DNA of 64,000 nt from NCBI GenBank assembly GCA_937944855.1, contig CALFAY010000024.1:21809-85808 (forward strand). The letters run 5' to 3'. The first letter of the stretch is position 1; each line of letters opens with the position of its first letter. The DNA comes from an uncultured Planctomycetota bacterium. GTDB lineage: Bacteria > Planctomycetota > Planctomycetia > Gemmatales > HRBIN36. The notes beneath the pieces are model-generated. The model had not been told where the DNA came from and made no database searches. It saw only the letters and a program-made list of their open reading frames with translations. The position numbers and the translations under genes are program-made. Positions 26,481 through 36,320 of this stretch are shown piece after piece.

Positions 26481-28787
26481 ATGATTGCGAAGTCTTGGCT
26501 TTCGATCCAGATCATTCTCGCCCTTCTCATCGGCTTGCTTCCCGTCCCCGTGGTCAGCCAAGCCCCCACGAAAGCCGTTGATTTCGACCGGGACGTCAAG
26601 CCGATCCTGAGCAAACACTGCTTCGCCTGCCACGGTCCCGACAAGCAGCGGGCCGACCTGCGGCTCGACCGGAAGGCGGATGCGTCGCGTGGAGGCGAAT
26701 CGGGGAAGCCGTTCGTCCCAGGCAAGCCGGAAAACAGCCTGCTAGTCCGTCGGGTGACCGCCAAGGACGACAACCGTATGCCGCCCAGCGGTGACGGGCT
26801 TTCCACAGCCGAGGTGGCCATCCTCAAGACCTGGATCATGCAAGGGGCCGACTGGCCTGACGACGGTTCTCCCACCGACCCAGCCGACTGGTGGAGCTTC
26901 CGACCGCTGCGACGACCCGCCGTGCCTGACGTGGGCCTTGCGCAATGGCCCGTCGCTAATCCGATCGATGCCTTCATCCTCGCAAAACTCAAGGACAAAC
27001 GATTGTCACCGTCGCCCCAGGCTGACCGCCGCACGCTCATCCGTCGGCTCTACTTCGACCTCCTCGGATTGCCGCCGTCGCCCGAGGAGGTGCAGGACTT
27101 CCTGCGGGATGATGCCCCTGATGCCTACGACAAGCTGGTTGATCGGCTCCTGGCCAGTCCGCACTACGGCGAACGCTGGGCACGGCATTGGCTGGACGTG
27201 GTCCACTTCGGGGAAACCCACGGTTACGACAAGGACCAGCCCCGGCCCAACGCCTGGCCCTACCGCGATTACGTCATCCGCTCCTTCAATGCGGACAAGC
27301 CGTATGCACGTTTCGTCCGGGAACAGGTCGCCGGCGATGTGCTGTTCCCCGGCACGGCCGATGGCATCGAGGCCCTGGGCTTCCTGGCGGCGGGGCCGTG
27401 GGACCTCATCGGACACGTCGAGTTGCCCGAGACGAAAATCGACGGCAAAGTGGCTCGGCATCTGGACCGCGACGACTTCGTATCCAACACCATCGGAACC
27501 TTCCTCGCTCTGACCGTGCACTGTGCCCAGTGTCACAACCACAAGTTCGACCCGATCCCGCAGGAAGATTATTACCGGCTTCAGGCGGTGTTCGCTGCCA
27601 TAGACCGGACGGAGCGGACCTACGACCTCGACTCGGGCATTGCCGCCCGGCGAGCGGTGTTGACCCGGTTAACAGTCGGGTTGCCCGCTCTGGTCGGTGG
27701 GACGGCAGCAGAGATAGTCCGCGCCAGTCTAAAAGCGTTGCCTCCGCCAAGGGTCGCTTACGTCGGTGCCGTTCATACCGGCAAAGGCAACTTCGCCGGG
27801 ACTGGAGCCAGCGGCGGAAAACCGCGACCGATCCACATCCTGGCACGCGGCGACGTGACCAAGCCCGGCAGGGAGGTCGGCCCTGGCACGATCGCCAGCA
27901 TCCCCGGCGTCGCGCCGTTCACGCTTGCCCCGGATCACACCGAAGGCGACCGCCGCGCCGCCCTGGCCCGCTGGATCACCGATCCGAACCACCCGCTGAC
28001 CTGGCGCGTCATGGCCAATCGCATTTGGCAGTATCACTTCGGGCGTGGTCTCGTCGAAACGCCGAACGACTTCGGCAGAATGGGCCAGCTCCCCAGCCAC
28101 CCCGAGTTGCTCGACTACCTGGCTAGTGAACTGCGCGACCACCAGTCGCTCAAGAAGCTGCACAGGCTGATCGTCACCAGTGCGACCTACAAACAGGCGT
28201 CCACGGACCACCCGTCCTATTCCGAGAGCGACGCCGAGAATCGCTACCTGTGGCGGCAGAATCGTCGCAAGCTGGAGGCTGAGGCTGTCCGCGACGCAAT
28301 CCTGCTCGTCGCCGGCAAGCTCAACCTGCGGATGGGCGGTCCAAGTTTTCAGGACTTTGTCATTGAAAAGCCCGAGCATTCGCCGCATTACCAATACCAT
28401 CTCCATGATCCGGAGGATCCCCGGTCCCACCGTCGGGCCGTGTATCGCTTCGTGGTGCGGTCCAAGCAGCAGCCGTTCATGGCCGCCCTGGATTGCGCCG
28501 ATCCGTCGCTGGCGGTGGACCGCCGCAACGTGACGCAGACGCCGCAGCAGGCCCTCGCCCTGCTCAACAACCGGCTCGTCGTCGTGATGGCAAGGCATTT
28601 CGCAGAACGGATTGCACACTTGGGAGCGAACGAGGAGGAGCGGGTGCAGGCGGCCGTCCGCCTGGCCCTGGGCCGTGATCCCACACCGGCCGAGTGCGAG
28701 ATGTTGACGGCTTATGCCCGGGAGCATGGCCTGGCCAATACCTGCCGGGTCATCCTGAATCTCAACGAGTTTGTGTTTGTGGACTAG
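26481..28787 (+). CDS. Planctomycete cytochrome c-like DUF1549/DUF1553 protein
   Basis: A 768-residue exported protein. After a signal peptide (ending VVSQA) comes the PSCyt1 region with the heme-type motif CFACH, then DUF1549 (about 145-350), where a second motif CAQCHNHKFDPI occurs, and DUF1553 (about 480-740) with MANRIWQYHFGRGLV and TSATYKQAS. The family is one of the largest in planctomycetes, always paired with a DUF1501 gene; a role in breakdown of complex polysaccharide is suspected, not proven. It is shorter than its 1108-residue relative at 51030-54356, lacking the Ig-like and C-terminal jelly-roll parts. The DUF1501 partner follows after 57 bases. Confidence 0.92.
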   Translation: MIAKSWLSIQIILALLIGLLPVPVVSQAPTKAVDFDRDVKPILSKHCFACHGPDKQRADLRLDRKADASRGGESGKPFVPGKPENSLLVRRVTAKDDNRMPPSGDGLSTAEVAILKTWIMQGADWPDDGSPTDPADWWSFRPLRRPAVPDVGLAQWPVANPIDAFILAKLKDKRLSPSPQADRRTLIRRLYFDLLGLPPSPEEVQDFLRDDAPDAYDKLVDRLLASPHYGERWARHWLDVVHFGETHGYDKDQPRPNAWPYRDYVIRSFNADKPYARFVREQVAGDVLFPGTADGIEALGFLAAGPWDLIGHVELPETKIDGKVARHLDRDDFVSNTIGTFLALTVHCAQCHNHKFDPIPQEDYYRLQAVFAAIDRTERTYDLDSGIAARRAVLTRLTVGLPALVGGTAAEIVRASLKALPPPRVAYVGAVHTGKGNFAGTGASGGKPRPIHILARGDVTKPGREVGPGTIASIPGVAPFTLAPDHTEGDRRAALARWITDPNHPLTWRVMANRIWQYHFGRGLVETPNDFGRMGQLPSHPELLDYLASELRDHQSLKKLHRLIVTSATYKQASTDHPSYSESDAENRYLWRQNRRKLEAEAVRDAILLVAGKLNLRMGGPSFQDFVIEKPEHSPHYQYHLHDPEDPRSHRRAVYRFVVRSKQQPFMAALDCADPSLAVDRRNVTQTPQQALALLNNRLVVVMARHFAERIAHLGANEEERVQAAVRLALGRDPTPAECEMLTAYAREHGLANTCRVILNLNEFVFVD

Positions 28788-28844
28788 GGGCGTGCTACCC
28801 TCACCGCCTGGGCAACGGGGCTACGCATTGCAAGGAGAACGAGC

Positions 28845-30299
28845 ATGAATCGCCGTGAATTCCTTTTCCATTCCGGCGGCGGCCTGGGCGGAATCGCCTT
28901 GGCAACCTTGCTCGGATCAGAGTCCCTGCTGGCCGACACGACCCGTCGGCCGGATGGCGGTCTGCATCACAAACCCCGCGCCAAGCGTGTCGTGCAACTT
29001 TTCATGGCCGGCGGGGCGAGCCATCTTGACCTGTTCGACTTCAAACCCGAACTGGTGAAGCGACACGGTCAGCCGTCCGACTTCGGCGAACCTGTCGAGG
29101 CCTTTCAAGACGGCTTGGGACCGTGGCTGAGGCCGGTCTGGGACTTCAAGCCCTACGGCCAGTGCGGCAAGCCGCTGAGCGAGGTGGTGGCTCCCTTGGG
29201 AGCGGTCGTGGACGAGATTGCTTTCGTACACAACATGGTTGGCAAAACCGGCGTGCATAGTCAAGGTACGCTCTTGCAGACGACCGGCTTCGACCGGCCC
29301 GGTTTCCCCGGCATGGGTTGTTGGGTCAGCTACGGCCTGGGCAGTTTAAACGAAAACCTGCCTACCTTCGTGGTGTTGCCCGATCACCGCGGTCTGGCCT
29401 CCAACGGCACTAAAAACTGGGACAGCGCTTTTCTGCCTTCCCACCACCAGGGCACGGTGATCTATCCCAGCGACAAGACGCCCATCGCTGACCTGTTTCC
29501 CGACGAACGCGCCAGCTTCGTGACGCCGGCCAGTAACCAGGCCGGCATCGAACTCTTGGCCCGTCTCAACCGCGTCCATGCCGCCGAACGACCCGGCGAT
29601 GACCGCCTCGAAGCCCGCATCCGGAGCTATGAATTGGCGGCCCGGATGCAGCTGGCCGCGCCTGAGGCCCTCGACCTCACTAAAGAGCCTGCCCATGTCT
29701 TGAAGCTCTACGGCCTGGACCACGGGCAAAGTTCCTTTCCGGCAGAAATCAATGCGGTCGAAGAGACCGAATATTTTGCCCGGAAGTGCTTGGTAGCGCG
29801 ACGGTTGCTGGAACGCGGCGTGCGGTTCGTGCAAATCTGGAGCGGCAACGACAACGGCTTTCCCCGTCGCAACTGGGACAGTCACGAGGACGTGCAACGC
29901 GACCACGGCCCGCTGGCCATCGGGATGGCTCGCGGCGCAGCGGCCCTCATCACTGACCTGAAACGGCTCGGACTGCTTGACGACACGATCGTTTTGTGGA
30001 CGACGGAATTCGGCCGCATGCCCAGTTCACAGGGAGGCAAGGGCCGCGACCATAACCCCTACTGCTTCACCAACTGGCTGGCCGGCGGCGGTATTAAAGG
30101 GGGCATTAGCTACGGACCCAGCGACGACTTTGGTTATAAACCAGCAGATCGTAAACATCCCACGCAAGTTTATGACATCCACGCCACGATTTTGCATTTG
30201 CTGGGCATCGACCACACCCGACTGACCTTCCGCCACAACGGCATCGACCGCCGCCTCACCGATGTCCACGGCCACGTCCTGTCCGACCTGCTGGCCTGA
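28845..30299 (+). CDS. DUF1501 protein, Tat-type signal
   Basis: A 484-residue alkaline-phosphatase-fold-like DUF1501 protein. The N-terminus MNRREFLFHSGGGLGGIALA is a twin-arginine-type signal, suggesting export of a folded, possibly metal-holding protein. Conserved segments include LFMAGGASHLDLFD, HGQPSDFG and TTEFGRMP. It is the usual partner of DUF1549/DUF1553 proteins and lies 57 bases downstream of one, after AAGGAG. Sulfatase-like or hydrolytic activity has been proposed for the family from its fold; the substrate is unknown. Confidence 0.92.
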   Translation: MNRREFLFHSGGGLGGIALATLLGSESLLADTTRRPDGGLHHKPRAKRVVQLFMAGGASHLDLFDFKPELVKRHGQPSDFGEPVEAFQDGLGPWLRPVWDFKPYGQCGKPLSEVVAPLGAVVDEIAFVHNMVGKTGVHSQGTLLQTTGFDRPGFPGMGCWVSYGLGSLNENLPTFVVLPDHRGLASNGTKNWDSAFLPSHHQGTVIYPSDKTPIADLFPDERASFVTPASNQAGIELLARLNRVHAAERPGDDRLEARIRSYELAARMQLAAPEALDLTKEPAHVLKLYGLDHGQSSFPAEINAVEETEYFARKCLVARRLLERGVRFVQIWSGNDNGFPRRNWDSHEDVQRDHGPLAIGMARGAAALITDLKRLGLLDDTIVLWTTEFGRMPSSQGGKGRDHNPYCFTNWLAGGGIKGGISYGPSDDFGYKPADRKHPTQVYDIHATILHLLGIDHTRLTFRHNGIDRRLTDVHGHVLSDLLA

Positions 30300-30469
30300 G
30301 ATGATAATAATTATAAGCTAATAAGTTCTGATATACTTCGATAATTAATAAGGCTTTCGGATCCGCACTGCTCGCACTTGTTGACGCCCGCCCCCCCGCG
30401 GCCTGTCTTAGAATCGCATCCAAGTGTTGATTGGCCAACCACCTGGCTTTTGCAGTTCGGAGACAAGCA

Positions 30470-31201
30470 ATGTCATCTTCTGCCATTCCGGTCCCGGGAG
30501 GACCGATTGCCAAGCGCCCGCTCCATTTCTTCTGGATCGCTGATTATTCGGGTTCCATGGCCGGTAAGAAAATCGCGACGCTGAACCAGGCGATCCGCGA
30601 TGCTATTCCTGCTCTGCGCCAAGCGCTCACCGGTCATCCGGAGGTGGCGATGCTGATGCGGGCGATCCGCTTTTCGGATCAGGCGGACTGGCACGTCGGT
30701 CCGAATCCGGTTTCTATCGAACAGTTCGTCTGGCCCGAGCTTTCCACCGCGGGCGGCACCAGCACGGCACAAGCACTCAAGCTGCTCGCATCGGAGTTGA
30801 CTCTGGAGAAGATGCCCCATCGGTCGATTCCTCCAGTTTGCCTGTTGGTGTCTGATGGATTCTGCACGGACCCTGCCGAAGATTATCAGGCAGCCATCAA
30901 GGCCGTGCTCGACCAGTCCTGGGGCATACGCGCTGTGCGTTTGGCTATTGCGGTCGGCAACCCCAAGGAGTACAGCGAAGAGGAATTGCTGAAGTTCATC
31001 AGTCACCCCGAAATCGGCGTGCTGAAAGCTGACACCCCCGACAAACTAATCAATTACATTCGCTGGGCCAGTGTTGCCGTTACCGTGGCGTCGGTCGGCA
31101 AGAGTAAGGTGAGTGACCCGAGCGATACTGACAATCCGTATGTCCCCTTGCCTCCACCCCCCTTGGGAGGAGGTTCTGGCAGCGGCCTGGATGTCTTCTG
31201 A
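30470..31201 (+). CDS. TerY-like von Willebrand factor A protein
   Basis: A 243-residue VWA protein, first gene of a TerY-P-type module. The metal-ion site is complete: DYSGS (D-x-S-x-S) near residue 25, the Thr in AGGTSTAQAL, and the Asp in LLVSDGFCTD. The tail is Pro/Gly-rich (PLPPPPLGGGSGSG). TerY-like proteins are scaffolds linked to phosphorylation signalling in tellurite- and phage-type stress systems, as described for TerY-PP2C-kinase triads. An AT-rich stretch, out of keeping with the local base composition, precedes it at about 30300-30360, marking the module edge. This is the only gene of the module without a visible lesion. Confidence 0.88.
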   Translation: MSSSAIPVPGGPIAKRPLHFFWIADYSGSMAGKKIATLNQAIRDAIPALRQALTGHPEVAMLMRAIRFSDQADWHVGPNPVSIEQFVWPELSTAGGTSTAQALKLLASELTLEKMPHRSIPPVCLLVSDGFCTDPAEDYQAAIKAVLDQSWGIRAVRLAIAVGNPKEYSEEELLKFISHPEIGVLKADTPDKLINYIRWASVAVTVASVGKSKVSDPSDTDNPYVPLPPPPLGGGSGSGLDVF

Positions 31202-31221
31202 ACGGGGCCACGGAGTTTAGT

Positions 31222-32162
31222 ATGGACAGCAGCTATTGCGTGGCACCCCTCACCGAAAGCTGGGTCATGGCTTGCTGCCGCACGGGTGCCAGTCACATTC
31301 GGGAGGGTCAGCCGTGCCAGGATGCCTGCGCTACCTGGATCGGGCAATCTCAGGGCCGACCCTTTATCGTCCTCGCCGGGGCCGACGGCCACGGTGATCG
31401 ACGCCATGAGCGTAGTGCCATTGGGGCCGAGCTAGCAGTCAACTGCACCATTCAGGAATGTGCGGAATTCGGTTTCAACTACAGGCATCCCCAAGATCTG
31501 GCTTCGACTTTCCAAAGCGATTTTCCGCGACGGGTCAGCACTCGTTGGCGGGAAGCCGTCAAACGGCACGCTGAGTCAGAGCCTGCCTCGGTCCGCCAGC
31601 TTCCTGGCGACCGCAAGCTTTGGAAGCTCTACGGCACGACGCTCGCAGTTGCATGGGTCACGAACGAATTGATGCTCTTGGGACAGATCGGTGATGGAGC
31701 GGCCGTGCTGGTGACCCGGGAAGGCGTGGTCGAGAAGGAATTCCCACCCGCTCCCAACGCAGTGGGACCAGAAACCGCGTCCCTGTGCTCGAGGGATGCG
31801 GAGAAACTGTGGACGATAAGAGTCGTCAGTGATCCATCGCGGTACGCCATGCTTTTCTTGTGCACGGACGGCTTGCCGAATTCCTTTGAAACCCAGCAAG
31901 GGTTGGATGCTTTTTTCGGGACTTTTGCCAGCTGGTGCGCCAGCACGGTCTGTCGCGGGTGGCCCAGGAAGTTCCTGCCTGGCTTGACAAGTTCTCGAGC
32001 GAAGGCAGCGGCGACGATATGACCCTGGTCGCGTTGTTACTGTCCCTCTCAGCCGTGCCGGCCAAGACAGCACCGGCACGAGCCGAGGCAGAGCAACCGT
32101 CCCCAGAGCCGATTCCTTCCGAACTCCCAGTGACGGAGATGCTACGCCATGTTGAAACCTGA
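31222..32162 (+). pseudogene. PP2C-type phosphatase of the TerY-P module, frameshifted
   Basis: A PP2C serine/threonine phosphatase broken by one frameshift. The first frame gives the metal motifs GADGHGD, QIGDGAAV and LCTDGLPNSFE, then leaves its family at a run of six T (31911-31916) and ends at 32022. The other frame, from the T run on, supplies the missing end: RDFCQLVRQHGLSRVAQE, then GSGDDMTLV, the last PP2C metal motif, and a Pro/Glu-rich tail ending at 32162. Seven T instead of six would restore one continuous protein of about 313 residues. The restored end overlaps the kinase start (32149) by 14 bases, the type of overlap seen in coupled genes. It may be a mutation, a sequencing error or slippage. 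Confidence 0.85.
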
Positions 32163-33489
32163 CCAAAATGTCTGGGCCTTGCAAATGAGGGTTGCTCTCC
32201 GGGTGGTCAAAAGCCTGGGAGAGGGAGGACAAGGCGTGGTTTACCTCGTCGAGGGGCCAAGCGAACAATTTGCCTTGAAATGGTACCATTCGAGCCAAGC
32301 CACGACCGCACAGCGTCTGGCTATCTGGGACCTCGTGATCCAGCATCGTCCCCCAGGCGGCCGCGCCGGCAAACGCTTTATTTGGCCGCTCGATCTGGTC
32401 ACCGCCGAGGACGAACCAGGTTTCGGCTACCTGATGAAACTCATCGACACGAATCGCTTTGTTGATCTCACTAAGGTCATGGGAGGCCAAGTCCCGGCAC
32501 CGGGTTTGGACAAGCTGTGCGAAATCTGCTATCAGCTGGCTCACAGTTTCCGTGCCCTCCACCTGGCCGGTTACTGTTATCGGGACATTTCCCGAAATAA
32601 TGTTCTCTTCGAAACCAACACCGGCGATGTTCTGATCTGCGATAATGACAACATCGGGATCAACAGAGCTTCTACCTGCCACATCTAGGGAACTCTGGAG
32701 TATATGGCCCCGGAGTTGGTGCGCGGCGACGAAACTCACCCTTCGACGCAAACCGACCTGCATTCGTTAGCAGTGCTGCTGTTCTACCTCTGGATGTGGC
32801 ACCATCCGTTCCATGGAGAGATGGAGTACCGGGTTCGCTGTTGGGATCTTCAAGCAAAGAAATTGATCTACGGAGAGAAGCCGGTATTTATCTGGGACCC
32901 GCAAAACACTGAGAATCGCCTGCCGGCCGATCCCGACTATCGCACCGCTAAAAAGCGCTGGCAAACCATGTGTCCGTCCAGCCTCCGAGATTTATTTACC
33001 AAGGCATTCACGGAAGGGGTCGAGGATCCCGGGCGTCGAGTCACCGAAGGAGAGTGGCAGCGCTTGTTTTTACAATTGAAAGACTCGGTATTGCCCTGTC
33101 CGGTTTGCCGAGCCAGCAACCTCTGGGATCCGCATTCGGCGGCTCAGAGATGTTGGCACTGCATAAGGAGTCTGCCAAGCCCCCCACGCCTGGAGTTCAA
33201 CTACTCGGGAAAACCTAAGCACTATCTGGTTCTGACCAGGGGCGCCCGGCTTTTGCACAGGCATATTGATCCTCATGCTGACGAGGAACATGCCGATCAG
33301 GTCCTTGGGGAGGTTGTTCCTCACCCTTCCGACCCTAAGCTCTGGGGACTTCGAAACCTTTCTAAGACTCCCTGGGTCGCGACCGCGGCCAATCAACAGG
33401 TGGCTGAGGTTCCACCCAGCAAGGCGGTGTCGGCCGTCGCAGGCTTAAGACTGACCATTGGAGGAATTACCGCCGAACTGGTGAATTGA
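32149..33489 (+). pseudogene. TerY-P module Ser/Thr kinase with zinc ribbon, in-frame TAG
   Basis: A kinase frame of 447 codons interrupted by one TAG at 32686-32688. Before it: glycine loop GEGGQGVVY, Lys in FALKWYH, the catalytic loop YRDISRNN (Tyr for the usual His) and DND in place of DFG. Directly after it, in the same frame: GTLEYMAPELVRG, the P+1 loop and APE motif, then the rest of the C-lobe, a CPVC...CWHC zinc ribbon (about residues 315-338) and a C-terminal domain. The stop thus falls inside the activation segment; Gln (CAG) would fit. A truncated product would lack the whole substrate lobe. The kinase-zinc ribbon fusion is typical of TerY-P kinases. Confidence 0.87.
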
Positions 33490-33585
33490 TCACTGTTCCT
33501 TTTCCGCATACCTTTGTATTTTGCGCAAAGCTTCCGTGCTGCAAGGCAAATACAAGATCTTGACTGGTTTCGAAAGACGGAATCC

Positions 33586-34857
33586 ATGACCCGCTCCGCA
33601 CACACATCTTCCGACATTCCACAACGTTTGCGAGCGCTCATGCAGCAACACCGCGCTCTCATCTCCCAAGGCAACACCACTCAGCTAAAAGCCGTCATTC
33701 TCGATCATCTGGGCGGAGAGACGTATCTGAGAAAATGGTTGTTGATCGGCTTGCAAGAGAACATTCCCCAGGAACTGGAATCTGCCGGGAAAAACAAAGA
33801 TCCCTCTCAAGCGATCAGGGGAAGCCTCATTGGAAGGCTGGAATTGCATTGTGGCATGAAACCCGAAACGGCGATGTGGGTTGCAGACACCTGGGCGTTC
33901 GCCTTGAACCTCATCGACAACGTCGCTCAGTCTATCGCGTCCACGGCGATTCCAGACGCAGCAAGAACGCAAACCGCCGCGCAGGTTATTCGGGTGGCCG
34001 AAATCGGGCCGGCAGACTTCCGCTCGCTGGAGGAGGCTATTAAACACGCTCCTCCGGCTGCATGAATACTGGTCAGCCCCGGCTTATACATCGGACTGTT
34101 CGTCGGCGACAAAGACCTGGAGATTGTCGGTGATTCCGCGAGTGGTTCGGTCATCTTACAGGGGGAAAGAAATGGCTGCGTCGTGATGCGAACCAGTCAT
34201 CTCGTTATAAGAGATGTTCATCTGCGACTGCTTGATGCCTCATCCGAGGACAGTGCGGTCATCTCGGTTTCTCGGGGTATGTTGGTCCTGGAAAACTGCA
34301 AGCTGGAAGGAAGTGAAAGCACGTCGGCATGTCTTTTGGTGGAAGGAGCGGCCAGTCACGTCGTCGTGCGTTCGTGTAGTTTCCTGGGCAGTGCCCGGGG
34401 CTTGTGGTTTCGTGACAATAGCCGGGGCGAAGTCGAGGAGTGTCAGATCTATAAGGTCCAAGAAGTGGGAGTTAAGCTCCAAGGCCAGTCTAGCCCTGTT
34501 TTCACGAATTGCACGATAAGTGAATCGCGTGAAAATGGGGTATCGGTTCACGACGGCGGCAAGGGCCGGTTCGAGAACTGCCAGATTAGCAGCAAGAGGA
34601 TCGAAGCGGGGTGCAACCCGAGTGGATTGGGCGATAATAATTCATCTGCATTATTGTTAAATGCAGACCATGGTGATAAGTGTGATAATGAGGAGGAGTT
34701 TTATTTAGACTTTGAAGAGGACGATGAGGACTTTGAGGACGATTAGAAGGAGTAGAGAAAGTTTGATTTAGACTTTGATGATAATCTTACATGGGGTAGA
34801 ATCGCTGGGGATAGCAATTCTTGGCTGAATCTATCCAGGTGGCAACGCAAACATTAA
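33586..34857 (+). pseudogene. Beta-helix protein of the TerY-P module, in-frame stops
   Basis: One continuous frame broken by TGA at 34063-34065 and by TAG at 34744 and 34753. The first part (about 160 residues) has a helical domain with YLRKWLLIGLQENIPQEL and CGMKPETAMWVADTWAFAL, then the opening of a beta-helix, FRSLEEAIKHAPPAA. After the TGA the text continues ILVSPGLYIG, LEIVGDS, LVLENCKLEGS and FTNCTISES, typical pectate-lyase-like coils. Restoring CGA (Arg) gives the usual pattern of a beta-helix entry. An acidic tail, EEDDEDFEDD, runs into the TAGs and on to FDLDFDDNLTWGRI. The ATG at 33586 is preferred to a TTG at 33514. Its place behind the kinase suggests a fourth module member, perhaps a substrate or effector. 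Confidence 0.75.
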
Positions 34858-34885
34858 CCCGAGAGAGCAATCCGGTGTTTACCTG

Positions 34886-34909
34886 ACCGGGGCGCGGGGG
34901 CGCCCCGGT
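34886..34909. terminator. Strong GC hairpin between convergent units
   Basis: ACCGGGGCG pairs with CGCCCCGGT across six bases. It lies between the TerY-P module (plus) and the exported protein gene (minus). There is no T run on either strand, so its work as a terminator is uncertain. Confidence 0.35.
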
Positions 34910-34940
34910 TCAAGCATGGTTAACGCAGGCAGGGAGGCAA

Positions 34941-36002
34941 CTACTGCGGCAACTCGCTCGGCATCAAAGCGGCAAACACCCGCAGGACTGTGCCGCCAAC
35001 CTCCAGCCGCAGCCGGGCCGCGTCGCCGCCCCCAAGCGTGAGCTTGATCGTGTCCTTGGTCGCCTTCTCGTCCCCAAGCAGTTCTTTCAACTGGGCCTGC
35101 TGCTCGGCATCCCGCGAGGCGAACATCTTGAGGATCTTGCCAAGGGAAATCTCCAGGTGGACCGGGGCTATCCCGCCGACAGGGGCGAAGTCCTGGATCC
35201 GCTGCGCCAGTGGGCTGCCCTTCACCGCCGTCGCTTCAATGGCGACGCTTACGCTGCCGGCCTTTTGATCCACGTTGACGCTGGCCGACAGATCCTTACC
35301 TTCTTCCACGAACATCGTCAGCACGTCGTTGAGGGCCTTGCTGACGGCCAAGCGGGTGCGGTACTGCTCTTCCGTCTCGTCTTCGCGTTTCAGAGCATCT
35401 TCGATGCGTTGCAGGGCCAGGTCCTGCACCATCTGCCGCTTGACCTTGGCCGGAATCTGGTCGATGCGGGCGGTCAAGGCGATCAGATTCTTCCTGTTAG
35501 CCGCGGGCAGAAACTTGGACGGGTCAGGCAGTTGCCCCTCGACGTACCTGGTTTCCGGCGCCATATAAACGTAGTTGTTGGCAAACCGCAGGTGCATGGA
35601 AATCCCCAGCGGCGTGTCCAGGGTGTAGATGCCGTCTTCGGGTTTGCCCGGTTCCATGCCGGCCTGACGAAGCAGATCCAAGAACTCCTCCGGCTTCGTC
35701 ACGGGAATGAAGATCACCACCGGCGTGTTCGCGCCTTCTTCCACATATTCGCGGATGTACATGCCGAAGGGCTTCTTGGTGTCGATGCCCGCCGGCTGAT
35801 TGCCCGCCCCCAGCAGAGCGAGCATTCCGTCGATCTGCTGTGCCCGATCCTCCATGCCTGCCATCTTGAGGACGTGCTTGACGTCGCCCAGCAGGTCGTC
35901 ATAGGAACGCACCGACAAGATCGCTTCCTGAGCGGCGGCCGGAGCCAGCGTCACCAGTGCCACCAGCAGGGCCGGGATTCCGCCTTTCCACAGTCGCTTC
36001 AT
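34941..36002 (-). CDS. Exported protein of unknown function
   Basis: A 353-residue secreted protein with signal peptide MKRLWKGGIPALLVALVTLA...AAAQ. It has the look of a group of planctomycete exported proteins with motifs such as SVRSYDDLLGDVKHV, VVIFIPVTKPEEFLDLL and NLIALTARIDQIPAKVK; no catalytic site is evident. AAGGAG precedes the ATG; a longer in-frame start would lose the signal peptide position. It is intact, unlike the genes on either side of the neighbouring islands. Confidence 0.75.
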   Translation of the reverse strand: MKRLWKGGIPALLVALVTLAPAAAQEAILSVRSYDDLLGDVKHVLKMAGMEDRAQQIDGMLALLGAGNQPAGIDTKKPFGMYIREYVEEGANTPVVIFIPVTKPEEFLDLLRQAGMEPGKPEDGIYTLDTPLGISMHLRFANNYVYMAPETRYVEGQLPDPSKFLPAANRKNLIALTARIDQIPAKVKRQMVQDLALQRIEDALKREDETEEQYRTRLAVSKALNDVLTMFVEEGKDLSASVNVDQKAGSVSVAIEATAVKGSPLAQRIQDFAPVGGIAPVHLEISLGKILKMFASRDAEQQAQLKELLGDEKATKDTIKLTLGGGDAARLRLEVGGTVLRVFAALMPSELPQ

Positions 36003-36293
36003 GAGTGTTCTCCTTCGTCTCGAAGCGGAGGGACATTCCACCCAGATCTTATACCCCGGAAGCATCAGTTGGGTGTCTGCCGAAGCGTTCAGGGGGGCCA
36101 AGCAATACTTCGGGCATTATACGGACAGACACGATTTCGATGCTACGCAGACTGGTCGGCTGATGAAGTACCGGGCAGTGAAGTTTGTTCCCTTGGCAGC
36201 GGCCAACCTGCCACGGACCAGGGGCGACGGCAAGTAATCAATGGAAGTCGCACTCTTGAAACCACTTAGAGATTCTCCAAAAAGTTTCTGAAC

Positions 36294-36310
36294 TTGGCAC
36301 ACAGATTGCT
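36294..36310 (+). promoter_or_regulatory. Sigma-54-type -24/-12 promoter
   Basis: TTGGCACACAGATTGCT has the invariant GG and GC separated by exactly ten bases and matches the consensus TTGGCAC-N5-TTGCT at every fixed position. Transcription would begin near 36321. An RpoN regulon is established in planctomycetes generally; activity here is inferred. Confidence 0.6.
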
Positions 36311-36320
36311 AAGTATTGGG

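Noticed and set aside
28785..28845. Readthrough fusion of the DUF1549/DUF1553 and DUF1501 genes past TAG
   Set aside because: The frames happen to agree, but both proteins end and begin in the normal way for their families and the second has its own ribosome site, so TAG is a true stop here.
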